Shown: positions 38,954 to 48,275, numbered from the stretch's first letter. The stretch is 64,000 bases of DNA from Agromyces cavernae (GCF_021044935.1 NZ_JAJNMP010000004.1:124001-188000), one strand, 5' to 3'. Numbers and translations: made by a program. The notes: generated by a model not told the origin, from the letters alone.

Positions 38954-39864
38954 GACTGCACCTCCTGCGGGAATCCCGTGACGACCTTGAGTTGATCGCC
39001 GCGTCGTTCGACGATCGCGATGAGCCGGTTGCCGGGGCCGATCGCCGCGAGCGATGCATGCCGGTCGGATGTCGCGATCCGCGCCGCATCGACCGCGACG
39101 CGTTTGCCGTGGCCGAGGTCGACGGCCTCGGCGCCGGTGACCTCGACGACCGGCAGCGATCGCCTCGCGGCGTCGGCGGGGCCGATGAGCGACGCCGCGA
39201 CGTCGAATCCCTCGAGCTCGCCCGCTTCGTCGACCGAGTACCGCCCGATGCGGCTGCGGCGCAGCGCCGTGAGGTGGCCGGCCGTGCCGAGCGCGGACCC
39301 GAGGTCGCGCGCGAGCGCGCGCACGTAGGTGCCCGACGAGCACTCGACGCGAACGTCGAGGTCGAGGCATCCGTCGCCTGTGCGGGAAGCGAGCAGCTCG
39401 AAGACCGACACCGTCACCCGGCGGGACGCCAGCTCGACCTGCTCGCCGTCGCGGACCCGCTGGTACGCGCGCCTGCCGTCGACCTTCACGGCGCTGACCG
39501 CGCTCGGGACCTGGTCGATCTCGCCGACCTGGCGGAGCATCGCGTCGCGGATCGACTCGTCGGTCAGCGCGGCGACCGCGGCACGATCGGCGTCGGTCGC
39601 CGGCAGCGGCTCGCCCTCGGCGTCGTCCGTCGTCGTGCCCCAGCCGAGCCGGATCGTCGCGAAGTACTCCTTGTCGAGCCCGACGAGGTAGTGCAGCAGC
39701 CGGGTCGCGCTGTCGACCCCGAGGACGAGCAGGCCCGTCGCCATCGGGTCGAGCGTGCCCGCGTGCCCGATCTTGCGGGTTCCAGCGAGGCGGCGCATGC
39801 GGGCGACGACGTCGTGACTCGTGATTCCCTGCGGCTTGTCGACGAGGAGGATGCCGCTGTTCAC
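38950..39864 (-). CDS. truB: tRNA pseudouridine(55) synthase
   Basis: This 304-residue enzyme converts U55 of tRNA to pseudouridine. The N-terminal block GILLVDKPQGITSHDVVARM leads to KIGHAGTLDPMATGLLVLGV with the catalytic Asp near residue 40, then TRLLHYLVGLDKEYFATIRL. The C-terminal part is the actinobacterial TruB extension. GTG 39864 was chosen, because the TAGCCT -10 box lies seven bases upstream; the longer frame to 39915 would start upstream of the promoter. The downstream small membrane protein and ribF are in the same direction. Confidence 0.92.
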   Translation of the reverse strand: MNSGILLVDKPQGITSHDVVARMRRLAGTRKIGHAGTLDPMATGLLVLGVDSATRLLHYLVGLDKEYFATIRLGWGTTTDDAEGEPLPATDADRAAVAALTDESIRDAMLRQVGEIDQVPSAVSAVKVDGRRAYQRVRDGEQVELASRRVTVSVFELLASRTGDGCLDLDVRVECSSGTYVRALARDLGSALGTAGHLTALRRSRIGRYSVDEAGELEGFDVAASLIGPADAARRSLPVVEVTGAEAVDLGHGKRVAVDAARIATSDRHASLAAIGPGNRLIAIVERRGDQLKVVTGFPQEVQS

Positions 39865-39871
39865 GCCCATC

Positions 39872-39932
39872 AGGCTAACAGCCGCGCCGACCCGGGTCGG
39901 CGCACGGCGGGCCACTGCGCGCCGCCTACGCT
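39872..39932. promoter_or_regulatory. Back-to-back leaderless promoters of truB and the ketopantoate-reductase-like gene
   Basis: TAGCCT on the - strand (plus 39872-39877) serves truB and TACGCT on the + strand (39927-39932) serves the divergent gene. The start codons are only 74 bases apart. Confidence 0.5.
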
Positions 39933-39938
39933 GGGACG

Positions 39939-40934
39939 GTGAGGATCGGGATCATCGGCGCCGGCGCGCTCGGAGGGACCTTCGCCGCCCTGCTCGCCCG
40001 GGCCGGCCACGACGTCGAGGTCACCGCGCGTGGCGCCGGATTGGCGGCCATCCGCGAGGGCGGCATCCGCATGAGCGGCGGGTACGGCGACGCGCACGCC
40101 GCGGTCACCGCTGCCGAGACGCTGCCGGTCCGGCCCGACCTCGTGCTCGTCTGCACGAAGGCGCAGGACGCGCCCGCCGCGATCACGGCGAACGCCGCGC
40201 TCATCGACGGCGTGCCCGTGGTGGTCGTGCAGAACGGGCTCGACGGCGTCGCCACCGCAGCACGGCTGCTGCCGCGGTCGTCGTGCATGGGGCTGCTCTC
40301 GATCATCGCCGCGAACTACACCGAGCCGGGCGTGGTGCGCGTCACGACGCCTGCGACGAGCTATCTCGGGCGCGGTGACGGCCCGGTCGACGCCGAATGC
40401 GTCGAGGTCGCGGCCGTGCTCTCCGACGCCGCGCCGGTCGTCGCGATCGACGGGTTCCGGGGCGCGCAGTGGACGAAGCTCATCGTCAACATGCTGAACG
40501 CCGTCCCCGCGATCGTCGGCGAGAGCGTGCAGGACGTCGTCGACGACCCCCGCCTGCGACGCGTCGTCGCCGCATCGATGCGCGAGGCCGTGCGCGTGGG
40601 CATCGCCCGGGGCATCCGCTTCGGGTCGTTGCAGGGGCTCGGCGACAGGCGGCTCCGCCTGTTCGCCAGGCTGCCGCTCGCGATCGGTCAGGTGCTGCCG
40701 TGGTCGATGCGGGTTCGCATGGGCGGAGTGCCCAACCTCGGGTCGACGCAGCAGAGCCTGCGCCGCGGCCAGCCCACCGAGATCGACTTCCTCAACGGGG
40801 CCGTCGTGCGCGAGGCATCCGCCGCCGGTCTCGACGCACCCGTCAGCCGGGCACTGACCGCGCTCGTGCATGAGGTCGAGCGGCGCGGTGAACCGCTCAC
40901 TCCCGAACGCGTGCTCGCGGAGGTTCCGGTCTGA
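39939..40934 (+). CDS. Ketopantoate reductase (PanE/ApbA) family protein
   Basis: This 331-residue NADPH-dependent reductase-like protein has the Rossmann motif IGIIGAGALGGTFAALLARA at its N-terminus. TKAQDAPAAI and VVVQNGLDGV follow at about 70 and 95. The C-terminal helical domain holds the catalytic Lys in GAQWTKLIVNMLNAVPAIVG near 180 and LGSTQQSLRRGQPTEIDFLN, the conserved SSMxxDxxxGRxTEID-like block. No pantothenate gene is adjacent, and Gln/Arg replace part of the usual SM-D pattern, so 2-dehydropantoate 2-reductase activity is probable but not certain. The start is a leaderless GTG. Confidence 0.8.
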   Translation: MRIGIIGAGALGGTFAALLARAGHDVEVTARGAGLAAIREGGIRMSGGYGDAHAAVTAAETLPVRPDLVLVCTKAQDAPAAITANAALIDGVPVVVVQNGLDGVATAARLLPRSSCMGLLSIIAANYTEPGVVRVTTPATSYLGRGDGPVDAECVEVAAVLSDAAPVVAIDGFRGAQWTKLIVNMLNAVPAIVGESVQDVVDDPRLRRVVAASMREAVRVGIARGIRFGSLQGLGDRRLRLFARLPLAIGQVLPWSMRVRMGGVPNLGSTQQSLRRGQPTEIDFLNGAVVREASAAGLDAPVSRALTALVHEVERRGEPLTPERVLAEVPV

Positions 40935-40945
40935 CGATTCGGAGG

Positions 40946-41533
40946 TCAGCGCCGGGTCGGGTGGCCCGGATCGGACAGGTCGACGACCGCCGACGCGACG
41001 ACGCGCGGGTCGCGCTCGCCATAGGCGAGGACGTCGGCCGGGTCGGTGGGATCGCCGTCGATGGCGATTCGAACGTCCCAGAGCCCGGCGAGTCGTTCAC
41101 GCAGCACGAACCGGCCGTCGATGACGAGGATCGCGTCCTCGGGGCCGGTGATCCACTTCGGCTCGACCCAGGCATCGCGGGCGGGATCGAACACCCGGGT
41201 GACGAACGCGGTCGAACCGCCCATGCGGAACGGCTCGACGAGAACCCGACGGAGCGCCGACTCGTCGATGCCGTACCCGACGTATCGCGCCGGCGTGTCG
41301 GCCCCATAGCCGGCTTGCGCCGCCCTGGAACGGTGGAAGTCCTCGGTGCTCGCGCGGAACACCGCATGCTCGCGCTCGCGGAGCACGTCGGCGAGGTCGT
41401 CGGCGAACCGGGACTTGCCGCTGCGCAGCGGGCCGTCGATCGCGACGATCATCCGGCCGTGCCCGTACTGGGCCACGATCTCATCGGCGAGTGCGCGCAG
41501 GAACGTGACCCTCGGCGTCGTGACGAGTCGCAT
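40946..41533 (-). CDS. P-loop nucleoside/nucleotide kinase-like protein
   Basis: This 195-residue protein has a P-loop in VAIDGPLRSGKSRFADDLAD near residue 30 and a Walker-B-like strand ILVIDGRFVLRERL near 130. RASTEDFHRSRAAQ between them corresponds to the substrate site of uridine kinase-like proteins. The family is frequent in actinobacteria and usually uncharacterised. The -10 box six bases before the ATG supports the start. The gene is convergent with the ketopantoate-reductase-like gene and divergent from mutY. Confidence 0.75.
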   Translation of the reverse strand: MRLVTTPRVTFLRALADEIVAQYGHGRMIVAIDGPLRSGKSRFADDLADVLREREHAVFRASTEDFHRSRAAQAGYGADTPARYVGYGIDESALRRVLVEPFRMGGSTAFVTRVFDPARDAWVEPKWITGPEDAILVIDGRFVLRERLAGLWDVRIAIDGDPTDPADVLAYGERDPRVVASAVVDLSDPGHPTRR

Positions 41534-41539
41534 GCTCCG

Positions 41540-41583
41540 AGCCTAGCCGCGAGCAGCGCCCGCGCAGGGTCGGCGCATAAGCT
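41540..41583. promoter_or_regulatory. Back-to-back leaderless promoters of the P-loop kinase and mutY genes
   Basis: TAGGCT on the - strand (plus 41540-41545) and TAAGCT on the + strand (41578-41583), each six bases from its start codon. The two start codons are only 56 bases apart. Confidence 0.5.
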
Positions 41584-41589
41584 GAGCGG

Positions 41590-42477
41590 ATGTCGCGCCG
41601 CACGCAATCGCCGATCGCCGACACGCTCATCGCCTGGTTCGCAGATGCCGCGCGGCCCCTGCCGTGGCGTGCCGCCGACGTATCGCCGTGGGCGGTGCTC
41701 GTGAGCGAGTTCATGCTGCAGCAGACGCAGGTCGCCCGCGTCATCCCGCGGTGGGAGGCGTGGATCGAGCGCTGGCCGACGCCTGCCGCGCTCGCCGCCG
41801 CGCCTCCCTCCGAGGCGGTGCGGGCGTGGGACCGGCTCGGCTACCCACGGCGGGCGCTCTGGCTGCACCGGGCCGCGTCCGAGATCGTCGAGCGCCACGG
41901 CGGCGAGGTGCCGCGCGACCTCGATGCGCTCCTCGCGCTGCAGGGCGTCGGCCCCTACACGGCGCGGGCGATCGCCGCGTTCGCGTTCGGCCTTCGACAT
42001 CCGGTGGTCGACACGAACACGCGGCGCGTGCTCGCACGCGCCGCCGCCGGGCAGGGCGAGCAGGGTCCACCGTCGACGGCCCGCGACCTCGCCTCGATGG
42101 AGGAACTCCTGCCGGATGACCCGTCCTCGGCGCGCATCGTGAACGCGGCGACCATGGAACTCGGCGCCACGGTGTGCGTCGCCCGCGCCCCGCGCTGCGA
42201 CGCCTGTCCGATCGCCGATGCGTGCGCGTGGCGGCGCGCCGGCTACCCGCCCTACGAGGGTGCCCGGCGCACCGTGCAGGCGCGCTTCGCGGGCTCCGAC
42301 CGGCAGGTGCGTGGGCTCGTCATGCAGGAGCTCCGTGCCGCGCACCGCCCGATCGGCCGGGTCGAGCTCACGCCCGTCTGCGCCGATGCCGCCCAGCTCG
42401 ACCGCGCGATCGCGGGGCTTCTCGCCGACGGCCTCTTGGTCGGCGACGCCTCGGGCTACCGCCTTCCCGAACGGTGA
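41590..42477 (+). CDS. mutY: A/G-specific adenine glycosylase
   Basis: This 295-residue base-excision repair enzyme removes adenine mispaired with 8-oxoguanine. The HhH-GPD domain starts with LPWRAADVSPWAVLVSEFML near residue 30 and continues with QQTQVARVIPRWEAW. The helix-hairpin-helix with catalytic Asp is LQGVGPYTARAIAAFAFG then VVDTNTRRVLAR near 115-150. The four-cysteine iron-sulfur loop Cys-X6-Cys-X2-Cys-X5-Cys (CVARAPRCDACPIADAC) is near 200. The C-terminal Nudix-like domain of E. coli MutY is replaced by a short winged-helix-like tail, common in actinobacteria. Confidence 0.9.
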   Translation: MSRRTQSPIADTLIAWFADAARPLPWRAADVSPWAVLVSEFMLQQTQVARVIPRWEAWIERWPTPAALAAAPPSEAVRAWDRLGYPRRALWLHRAASEIVERHGGEVPRDLDALLALQGVGPYTARAIAAFAFGLRHPVVDTNTRRVLARAAAGQGEQGPPSTARDLASMEELLPDDPSSARIVNAATMELGATVCVARAPRCDACPIADACAWRRAGYPPYEGARRTVQARFAGSDRQVRGLVMQELRAAHRPIGRVELTPVCADAAQLDRAIAGLLADGLLVGDASGYRLPER

Positions 42478-42529
42478 CGGCTCTGCACGCGAGTGCAGGA
42501 CTCCCGGCGACCCGCGGCATCGAGTGTGC

Positions 42530-42541
42530 GAATATGCAGGT
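42530..42541 (+). promoter_or_regulatory. -10 element of a leaderless promoter for the LysR gene
   Basis: GAATAT (42530-42535), six bases, then GTG 42542. It differs from TAnnnT in the first base. Confidence 0.4.
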
Positions 42542-43462
42542 GTGGCATCCCTGAAGCTCCCGCCGTCGCGGCCGAACCCAGACGACCTGCTGGTGCTGCT
42601 GGCCGTGGCGCGGGCGGGCCGCTACACGACGGCCGCGGCCGAGCTCGGCCTGAACCACACGACCATCGCCCGCCGCATCGGGGCCCTCGAAGCCGCGCTC
42701 GGCGGGCGCGTGCTCGCGCGGGGCGCGGCCGGTTGGGTGCTCACCGCCCTCGGCGACCACGCGATCGCGGCGGCCGAGGGCGTCGAACGGGCGCTCGGCG
42801 CGCTCTCCCCCGAGTCGGCGAGGCTCTCGGGAGTGGTGCGCCTCTCGGCGACCGACGGCTTCAGCGGGTTCATCGCGGCACCCGCGATCGTCGCCGTGCG
42901 CCGCACGCACCCCGACGTGTCGCTCGAGATCGTCGCCGCGCAGCGCCGCGCCGCCCAGCAACGCGTCGGCGTCGACCTCGAGGTCGTCGTCGGGAAGCCG
43001 CACGTGAACAGAGCCGAAGCGGTGCACCTCGCCGACTACGCTCTCGGCCTGTACGCCAGCCGCGCGTACCTCGAAGAACACGGGATGCCCCGGACCACGG
43101 CCGACCTCGACGGCCGCCCGCTCGTCTACTTCATCGAGTCGATGCTGCAGGTCGACGCGCTCGACGAAGCACGTCGCTCGACGCGACGCATGGTCGACGC
43201 CGTCTCGAGCACCAACGTGTTCGTTCACGTCGACGCGACCCGTGCGGGCGCGGGGTACGGCCTCCTGCCGGCGTTCCTCGCCGACCGGCACGACGACCTC
43301 GTGAGGCTGTTCCCCACCGAGATCGACGAGCGACTGCCCTACTGGCTGGTGTGCCGGCCCGAGGCGCTGCGCCAGCCGGTCGTGCTGGCCTTCATCACCG
43401 CCATGCAGGCGCGGATCGCCGACGTCGCCGCCGACCTCCGCGGTAACGGCGGACAGCGCTGA
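42542..43462 (+). CDS. LysR family transcriptional regulator
   Basis: This 306-residue protein has an N-terminal helix-turn-helix (about 12-72: DDLLVLLAVARAGRYTTAAA then ELGLNHTTIARRIGALEAAL). An effector-binding domain follows, with SGVVRLSATDGFSGFIAAPA near 95 and LEIVAAQRRAAQQRVGVDLE near 130. The GRYTTAAAELGLNHTTIARRI pattern is that of a LysR subgroup with the short AAAxLG-x-NHTT recognition helix. Its target is not evident: mutY lies upstream in the same direction and rbfA is convergent. GTG 42542 was chosen from the -10 box and the start of similarity. Confidence 0.83.
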   Translation: MASLKLPPSRPNPDDLLVLLAVARAGRYTTAAAELGLNHTTIARRIGALEAALGGRVLARGAAGWVLTALGDHAIAAAEGVERALGALSPESARLSGVVRLSATDGFSGFIAAPAIVAVRRTHPDVSLEIVAAQRRAAQQRVGVDLEVVVGKPHVNRAEAVHLADYALGLYASRAYLEEHGMPRTTADLDGRPLVYFIESMLQVDALDEARRSTRRMVDAVSSTNVFVHVDATRAGAGYGLLPAFLADRHDDLVRLFPTEIDERLPYWLVCRPEALRQPVVLAFITAMQARIADVAADLRGNGGQR

Positions 43463-43474
43463 GGCGGTCTGACC

Positions 43475-43972
43475 CTAGCGCGCCCGCCCCTCGTCGGCGA
43501 CGTCGACGGCGTCACCGTCGAGCTCGTCGTCGTGGTCGTCGTCGCCGTCGAGTTCGCGCGGCTTCACGTACGGGTCGGCCTCGCCGGCGTACTCGGCCGT
43601 CGAGGCGAGCACGCTCGTCTCGACGTCGCGCTCGCGCGCCTCACGGAGCAGCTCCTCGATGTGCTCGGCGTTCTCGGGGATCGCGTCGGCGATGAACTCG
43701 AGCGACGGCGTGAGCCGCGCCGTGATGTTGCGGCCCACCTCTGAGCGGAGCATCCCGGTCGCCGCCCTGAGAGCCAGTGCGGAATCGCGACGTTCCTCAT
43801 CGGTGCCGTAGACCGTGTAGAAGATGCTCGCGTGCTGCAGGTCGCCCGTGACGCGCACGTCGGTGATGGTCACGAACCCGAGCCGCGGGTCGCGCAGGCC
43901 CTTGTCGAGCCGCTTGGCGACGATCTCTTTGATGCGGTCGGCCATCTTCCTGGCCCGTGCGGGATCAGCCAT
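43475..43972 (-). CDS. rbfA: Ribosome-binding factor A
   Basis: This 165-residue protein assists 30S maturation. The KH-like core (about 1-115) has RARKMADRIKEIVAKRLDKG, LRDPRLGFVTITDVRVTGDL and HASIFYTVYGTDEERRDSAL, ending with LTPSLEFIADAIPENAEHIE. An acidic tail with repeated Asp (DGDDDHDDELDGDAVDVADE) follows, longer than in most homologues. It follows infB, with a hairpin in the 56-bp gap, and is the last gene of the nusA-infB unit. Confidence 0.92.
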   Translation of the reverse strand: MADPARARKMADRIKEIVAKRLDKGLRDPRLGFVTITDVRVTGDLQHASIFYTVYGTDEERRDSALALRAATGMLRSEVGRNITARLTPSLEFIADAIPENAEHIEELLREARERDVETSVLASTAEYAGEADPYVKPRELDGDDDHDDELDGDAVDVADEGRAR

Positions 43973-43997
43973 GGTGCAGTGTTTCCTTCCGAGCGAA

Positions 43998-44021
43998 GCC
44001 GGGGCGGCGAGCCGCCCCGGC
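43998..44021 (-). terminator. Hairpin between infB and rbfA
   Basis: A perfect 11-bp inverted repeat (arms gccggggcggc and gccgccccggc) with a two-base centre lies eight bases after the infB stop. It may be an intra-operon attenuator or an mRNA-stabilising structure, because rbfA follows 26 bases later with no obvious promoter. Confidence 0.55.
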
Positions 44022-44028
44022 CGTTCGA

Positions 44029-46824
44029 TTAGGCGCGAGGCTTCTCGCGCATCTCGATCGTCTCGATCTCGTCGCCGACCTGGATGTCGTTGAACTTGCC
44101 GAGGCCGATGCCCGCCTCGAAGTCCGTGCGGACCTCGGTGACGTCGTCCTTGAACCGGCGCAGCGACTCGATGGCGAGGTTGTCGCCGACGACGACGCCA
44201 TCGCGGATGACGCGAGCCTTGGCGTTTCGCGTGATCGTTCCCGACCGCACGATGACACCGGCGATGTTGCCGAACTTCGAGGAGCGGAACACCTCGCGGA
44301 TCTCGGCGACACCCGACTGGACCTCTTCGTACTCGGGCTTGAGCATGCCCTTGAGCGAGCTCTCGATGTCGTCGATCGCGTTGTAGATGACCGAGTAGAA
44401 GCGCACGTCGACACCCTCGCGGGCGGCGCGCTCACGCGCCTTGACGTCGGGGCGCACGTTGAACCCGATGACGATCGCGTTGTCGATCGTCGCGAGGTCG
44501 ATGTCGCTCTCGGTGATGGCACCCACACCGCGGTGGAGGATGCGCAGCTGCACCGACTCGTCGACCTCGATCTTCATGAGCGACTCCTCGAGCGCCTCGA
44601 CGGCACCCGAAACGTCACCCTTGATGATGAGGTTGAGCGCCTCGACCTTGCCCTCTTCGAGTGCGCGCGTGAAGTCCTCGAGCGAGATGCGCTTGCGGGC
44701 CTTGGCGAGCTGGGCGTTGCGCTCGACGGCCTCGCGCTTCTCGGCGATCTGCCGCGCGGTGCGGTCCTCCTCGGTGACGAGGAAGGTGTCACCCGCTCGC
44801 GGAACGCTTGAGAGGCCCTGCACCTGCACGGGACGCGACGGCGTCGCCTCGGCGACCGCGTCACCGTTCTCGTCGGCCATCGCACGGACGCGCCCATAGG
44901 CGGTGCCGGCGACGATCGCGTCGCCGACCCGGAGCGTGCCCGACTGGATGAGCACGGTCGCCACGGCGCCACGGCCCTTGTCGAGCTTCGCCTCGATGGC
45001 GACGCCACGCGCGTCCTTGTCGGGGTTCGCGCGCAGGTCGAGCCCCGCGTCGGCGGTGAGGAGCACCGCGTCGAGGAGTTCCTGGATGCCGATGCCCTCG
45101 CGAGCCGAGACATCGACGAACAGCACGTCGCCGCCGTACTCCTCGGCCACGAGGCCGAATTCGGTGAGCTGCTGGCGCACCTTGGCAGGGTTCGCGTCGG
45201 GCTTGTCGATCTTGTTCACCGCCACCACGATCGGCACGTTGGCCGACTGCGCGTGGTTCAGCGCCTCGATCGTCTGCGGCATGATGCCGTCGTCGGCCGC
45301 GACCACGAGGATCGCGATGTCGGTCACCTGGGCGCCACGGGCACGCATGGCGGTGAACGCCTCGTGACCGGGGGTGTCGATGAAGGTGATCGCGCGGTCG
45401 ACGCCCTCGTGCTCGGTGTGCACCTGGTAGGCACCGATGTGCTGCGTGATGCCGCCGGCCTCGCCCGCGACGACGTTCGCGTTGCGGATGGCGTCGAGCA
45501 GGCGCGTCTTACCGTGGTCGACGTGACCCATGACGGTGACGACCGGCGGACGCGGCATGAGGTCTTCATCGGTCTCGTCCTCGAGCTCCTGCTCGAGGTC
45601 GATGTCGAAGCCCTCGAGGAGCTCCTTGTCTTCGTCTTCGGGCGACACGACCTGGATCTTGTAGCCGAGTTCGGCGCCGAGCACCTCGAAGGTGGCCTCG
45701 TCGAGCGACTCGGTCGCAGTGGCCATCTCGCCGAGGTGGAAGAGCACGGTGACGAGCGAACCGGGGTTCGCATCGATCTTGTCGGCGAAGTCCGAGATCG
45801 ATGCGCCGCGGCGCAGTCGGATGACGGTGTTGCCGTCGCCGCGGGGAACGCTCACGCCGCCGAGCGACGGGGCCTCCCGCATCTCGAATTCCTGACGCTT
45901 CGTGCGCTTCGACTTGCGGGCCTTGCTCTTGCCGCCACCGCGACCGAAGGCGCCTGCCGTGCCACCGCCGGGACCACGACCACGGCCGCCGCCGCCCGCG
46001 GGACGCGGGCCGCCGAAGCCGCCGCCTGGCGCGCCGCCGGGACGCTGGAAGCCGCCGCCGGCACCGCCGGGACGAGCGCCTGCGCCACCGCCGCCGGGAC
46101 GCTGGAAGCCGCCGGGACGACCGCCGGCACCGGCCGGGCGGGGGGCGCCGGGGCGCGGCGAACCGGGTCGCGGCGCCTGCGGGCGCGGGATGTTGCCGGG
46201 GGTCGGCCGCTGGCCCATGCCCTGCGAGCTCGAGAACGGGTTGTTGCCCGGTCGGGGCTGGGCGGGACGCTGTCCCATGCCCTGCGAGCTCGAGAACGGG
46301 TTGTTGCCGGGGCGCGGGGCACCGGGACGCGGGGCGCCGGCCGGACGCGGGATCGCGCCGCCGGGCTTCGGCCCGGCCGACGGCTTCGCGACATCGGACG
46401 ACGCTGCGGCAGCGGGCTTCTCGGCCTGCTCTGCCGCCTGCTCGGCCTTCTCGGCAGCCGCATGCGCGGCCTTCTCTTCGGCCTGGGCCTGGCGTTCGGC
46501 GACCGTGAGGGGCGCGTCGGCCGCGGGCGCCGCGGGTGCGGCGGGTGCGGCGGGCGCCTCGGCGACAGGCTTCGGGGCCGGCTTGGGGCCGGGCTTGGCG
46601 CCGGTCGCCGCGGGCTTGGCCGCGGTGGCGGGCGCGGGAGCCGCCGCCTTGGCAGCGGCGCCGTCGGCCTCGAGCGCCGCCTTCAGGCGACGCGCGACGG
46701 GGGGTTCGATGGACGACGAGGGTCCCTTGACGTACTCGCCCATCTGCTTGAGCTTCTCAAGCGCGATCTTGCTGTCGACACCGAGTTCGGATGCGATCTC
46801 GTGTACGCGTGGTTTGGCAGCCAC
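44029..46824 (-). CDS. infB: Translation initiation factor IF-2
   Basis: This is a 931-residue GTPase that places initiator tRNA on the 30S subunit. The first ~310 residues are low complexity: Ala/Lys/Pro-rich, then Gly/Arg/Pro-rich with two copies of [17 protein letters not shown] and a [12 protein letters not shown]-type stretch. The conserved part follows: the IF2_N domain, the G domain with [23 protein letters not shown] and NKIDKPDA, then domains II-IV. The C-terminal sequence with [20 protein letters not shown] and [16 protein letters not shown] is typical. IF2 N-terminal length is known to vary; Gly/Arg tracts are typical of actinobacteria. Confidence 0.95.
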   Translation of the reverse strand: MAAKPRVHEIASELGVDSKIALEKLKQMGEYVKGPSSSIEPPVARRLKAALEADGAAAKAAAPAPATAAKPAATGAKPGPKPAPKPVAEAPAAPAAPAAPAADAPLTVAERQAQAEEKAAHAAAEKAEQAAEQAEKPAAAASSDVAKPSAGPKPGGAIPRPAGAPRPGAPRPGNNPFSSSQGMGQRPAQPRPGNNPFSSSQGMGQRPTPGNIPRPQAPRPGSPRPGAPRPAGAGGRPGGFQRPGGGGAGARPGGAGGGFQRPGGAPGGGFGGPRPAGGGGRGRGPGGGTAGAFGRGGGKSKARKSKRTKRQEFEMREAPSLGGVSVPRGDGNTVIRLRRGASISDFADKIDANPGSLVTVLFHLGEMATATESLDEATFEVLGAELGYKIQVVSPEDEDKELLEGFDIDLEQELEDETDEDLMPRPPVVTVMGHVDHGKTRLLDAIRNANVVAGEAGGITQHIGAYQVHTEHEGVDRAITFIDTPGHEAFTAMRARGAQVTDIAILVVAADDGIMPQTIEALNHAQSANVPIVVAVNKIDKPDANPAKVRQQLTEFGLVAEEYGGDVLFVDVSAREGIGIQELLDAVLLTADAGLDLRANPDKDARGVAIEAKLDKGRGAVATVLIQSGTLRVGDAIVAGTAYGRVRAMADENGDAVAEATPSRPVQVQGLSSVPRAGDTFLVTEEDRTARQIAEKREAVERNAQLAKARKRISLEDFTRALEEGKVEALNLIIKGDVSGAVEALEESLMKIEVDESVQLRILHRGVGAITESDIDLATIDNAIVIGFNVRPDVKARERAAREGVDVRFYSVIYNAIDDIESSLKGMLKPEYEEVQSGVAEIREVFRSSKFGNIAGVIVRSGTITRNAKARVIRDGVVVGDNLAIESLRRFKDDVTEVRTDFEAGIGLGKFNDIQVGDEIETIEMREKPRA
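46213..46307 (-). repeat. 60-bp tandem duplication inside infB
   Basis: A 35-base stretch is identical at 46213-46247 and 46273-46307 with a 60-base period. It encodes two copies of [17 protein letters not shown] in the disordered N-terminal part of IF-2. Near-identical synonymous positions indicate a recent duplication. Confidence 0.8.
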
Positions 46825-46883
46825 TTCTCTCCTGTTCCGGGCCCGACCCCGGACAGGGGCGGACCATCAATGGCGGACGGGTC

Positions 46884-47156
46884 TCATTTCGAGCCGCTCA
46901 TGAGTTGTCCATTTGCCTTCAGCCTGTTCTCTACGTTGCTGGTGTCCGGTTCACCGCGGAGGCGGAGCGCGCGCGTGAACGCGCGTCGCCGCACGGCGAG
47001 CCGGTAGCACTCGAGTGTCGGATGCAGCCACGCACCCCTTCCCGGAAGCACGGCCGAATCATCTGCGATGACGTGGGAGTTCTGGGTGACGACCCTCAGA
47101 AGTGAGGACCGCGGGGAGCGCGAACGGCATCCGATGCACGTTCTGACGGGTTCCAT
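46884..47156 (-). CDS. YlxR family (DUF448) protein
   Basis: This 90-residue RNA-binding protein is normally found between nusA and infB. The hallmark RTCIGCRSRSPRSSLLRVV is at the N-terminus; PGRGAWLHPTLECYRLAVRR follows near residue 45, then an Arg-rich helix. The start at ATG 47156 fits the family; the longer frame lacks similarity. YlxR proteins have been linked to RNase P and to transcription regulation, but the role in this organism is not known. It lies 55 bases from nusA. Confidence 0.88.
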   Translation of the reverse strand: MEPVRTCIGCRSRSPRSSLLRVVTQNSHVIADDSAVLPGRGAWLHPTLECYRLAVRRRAFTRALRLRGEPDTSNVENRLKANGQLMSGSK

Positions 47157-47211
47157 GGTACACCTCTGGGCTGGGCGCCCGACGCCACGGGGGCGGCGGG
47201 CGCGGCAGGCG

Positions 47212-48210
47212 TCAGTTCGACTCGAGGATCGAGTCGGGCTGGATGTCGATCTTCGCACCGGTCAGCTTGGCGGCGAGGCGGGCGTTCTGGCCCTCCTTGC
47301 CGATCGCGAGCGAGAGCTGGTAGTCGGGCACGAGCGCCCGCACGGCGCGGGTCGACTCATCGATGACGAAGGCACTCGTGACCTTCGCCGGCGACAGGGC
47401 GCTCGCGACGAACGTGGCGAGATCGTCGGACCAGTCGACGATGTCGATCTTCTCGGCGCCGAGTTCTGCCGTGACCGCGCGCACGCGCTGGCCGAGCTCA
47501 CCGATCGCGGCACCCTTGGCGTTCACGCCCGGCTGGTTCGCACGCACCGCGATCTTCGTGCGGTGACCCGCCTCGCGGGCGAGCGAGACGATCTCGACGA
47601 CGCCCGACGCGATCTCGGGCACCTCGAGGGCGAACAGCTTGCGCACCAATGCCGGGTGGGTGCGCGAGACGGTGATCGACGGGCCTTTCGTGCCCTTCGC
47701 GACGCTCGTCACATAGACCCGGATGCGCTGGCCGTGCGGGTACTCCTCGCCCGGCACCTGCTCTTCGGGCGGCAGGATCGCCTCGACGGTGCCGAGGTCG
47801 ATGTGCACCATCTTCGGGTTGGGCCCCTGCTGGATGATGCCGGCGACGATGTCGCCCTCACGCCCGCGGAACTCCCCCAGCACCGCGTCGTCGGCCAGGT
47901 CGCGCAGGCGCTGGTTGATGACCTGCTTCGCCGCGAACGCCGCGATGCGCCCGAAGTCGCTCGGCGAGTCCTCGGCCTCGCCGATGACGTTGCCCTCGTC
48001 GTCGAGCTCGGGTACGAACACCGAGACGTGACCGGTCTTGCGATCGAGGTGCGCGCGGGCCCCGTTGGGGTTCGCGTGGCCGTGCTGGCCGGGATTGGTG
48101 TGCTTCAGGTAGGCCATCAGGATGGCCTGTTCGATGATCTCCACCAGTTCGTCGAACGGGATCTCCTTCTCGCGCTCCATCATGCGAAGCACGCTGAGGT
48201 CGATATCCAT
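47212..48210 (-). CDS. nusA: Transcription termination/antitermination factor NusA
   Basis: This 332-residue protein has the N-terminal RNA-polymerase-binding domain (MDIDLSVLRMMEREKEIPFD, about 1-100), an S1 domain (about 130-200, REGDIVAGIIQQGPNPKMVH) and two KH domains. KH blocks include RTHPALVRKLFALEVPEIAS and IAVRANQPGVNAKGAAIGEL, with GQRVRAVTAELGAEKIDIVD near 250-290. It modulates pausing, termination and rRNA antitermination. It lacks the acidic C-terminal repeats of E. coli NusA, as usual in Gram-positives. GAGGAGG precedes the ATG. Upstream lies a LOG-family gene and no rimP. Confidence 0.95.
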   Translation of the reverse strand: MDIDLSVLRMMEREKEIPFDELVEIIEQAILMAYLKHTNPGQHGHANPNGARAHLDRKTGHVSVFVPELDDEGNVIGEAEDSPSDFGRIAAFAAKQVINQRLRDLADDAVLGEFRGREGDIVAGIIQQGPNPKMVHIDLGTVEAILPPEEQVPGEEYPHGQRIRVYVTSVAKGTKGPSITVSRTHPALVRKLFALEVPEIASGVVEIVSLAREAGHRTKIAVRANQPGVNAKGAAIGELGQRVRAVTAELGAEKIDIVDWSDDLATFVASALSPAKVTSAFVIDESTRAVRALVPDYQLSLAIGKEGQNARLAAKLTGAKIDIQPDSILESN

Positions 48211-48269
48211 CGCCGGCCTCCTCTATTCAGCTCTCAGTGCCGCGCTCCCCTCGGAGTCGGCAGGACTCC

Positions 48270-48275
48270 ACGATA
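48270..48275 (-). promoter_or_regulatory. Possible -10 box of the nusA operon
   Basis: On the - strand TATCGT lies about 60 bases before the nusA ATG, in the 138-bp gap after the LOG gene. The -35 region (TGCCCC) is weak. A small inverted repeat, GAGTC-N5-GACTC, follows the box and may form a leader hairpin. Confidence 0.35.

Noticed and set aside
46834-46883. A terminator between ylxR and infB
   Set aside because: Only weak CCCCGGA/GGGG complementarity without a stable stem; the genes are expected to be co-transcribed.
45253-47007. A 584-codon + strand frame opposite infB
   Set aside because: Gly/Ala/Arg-rich product caused by the repetitive infB sequence on the other strand; no motif.
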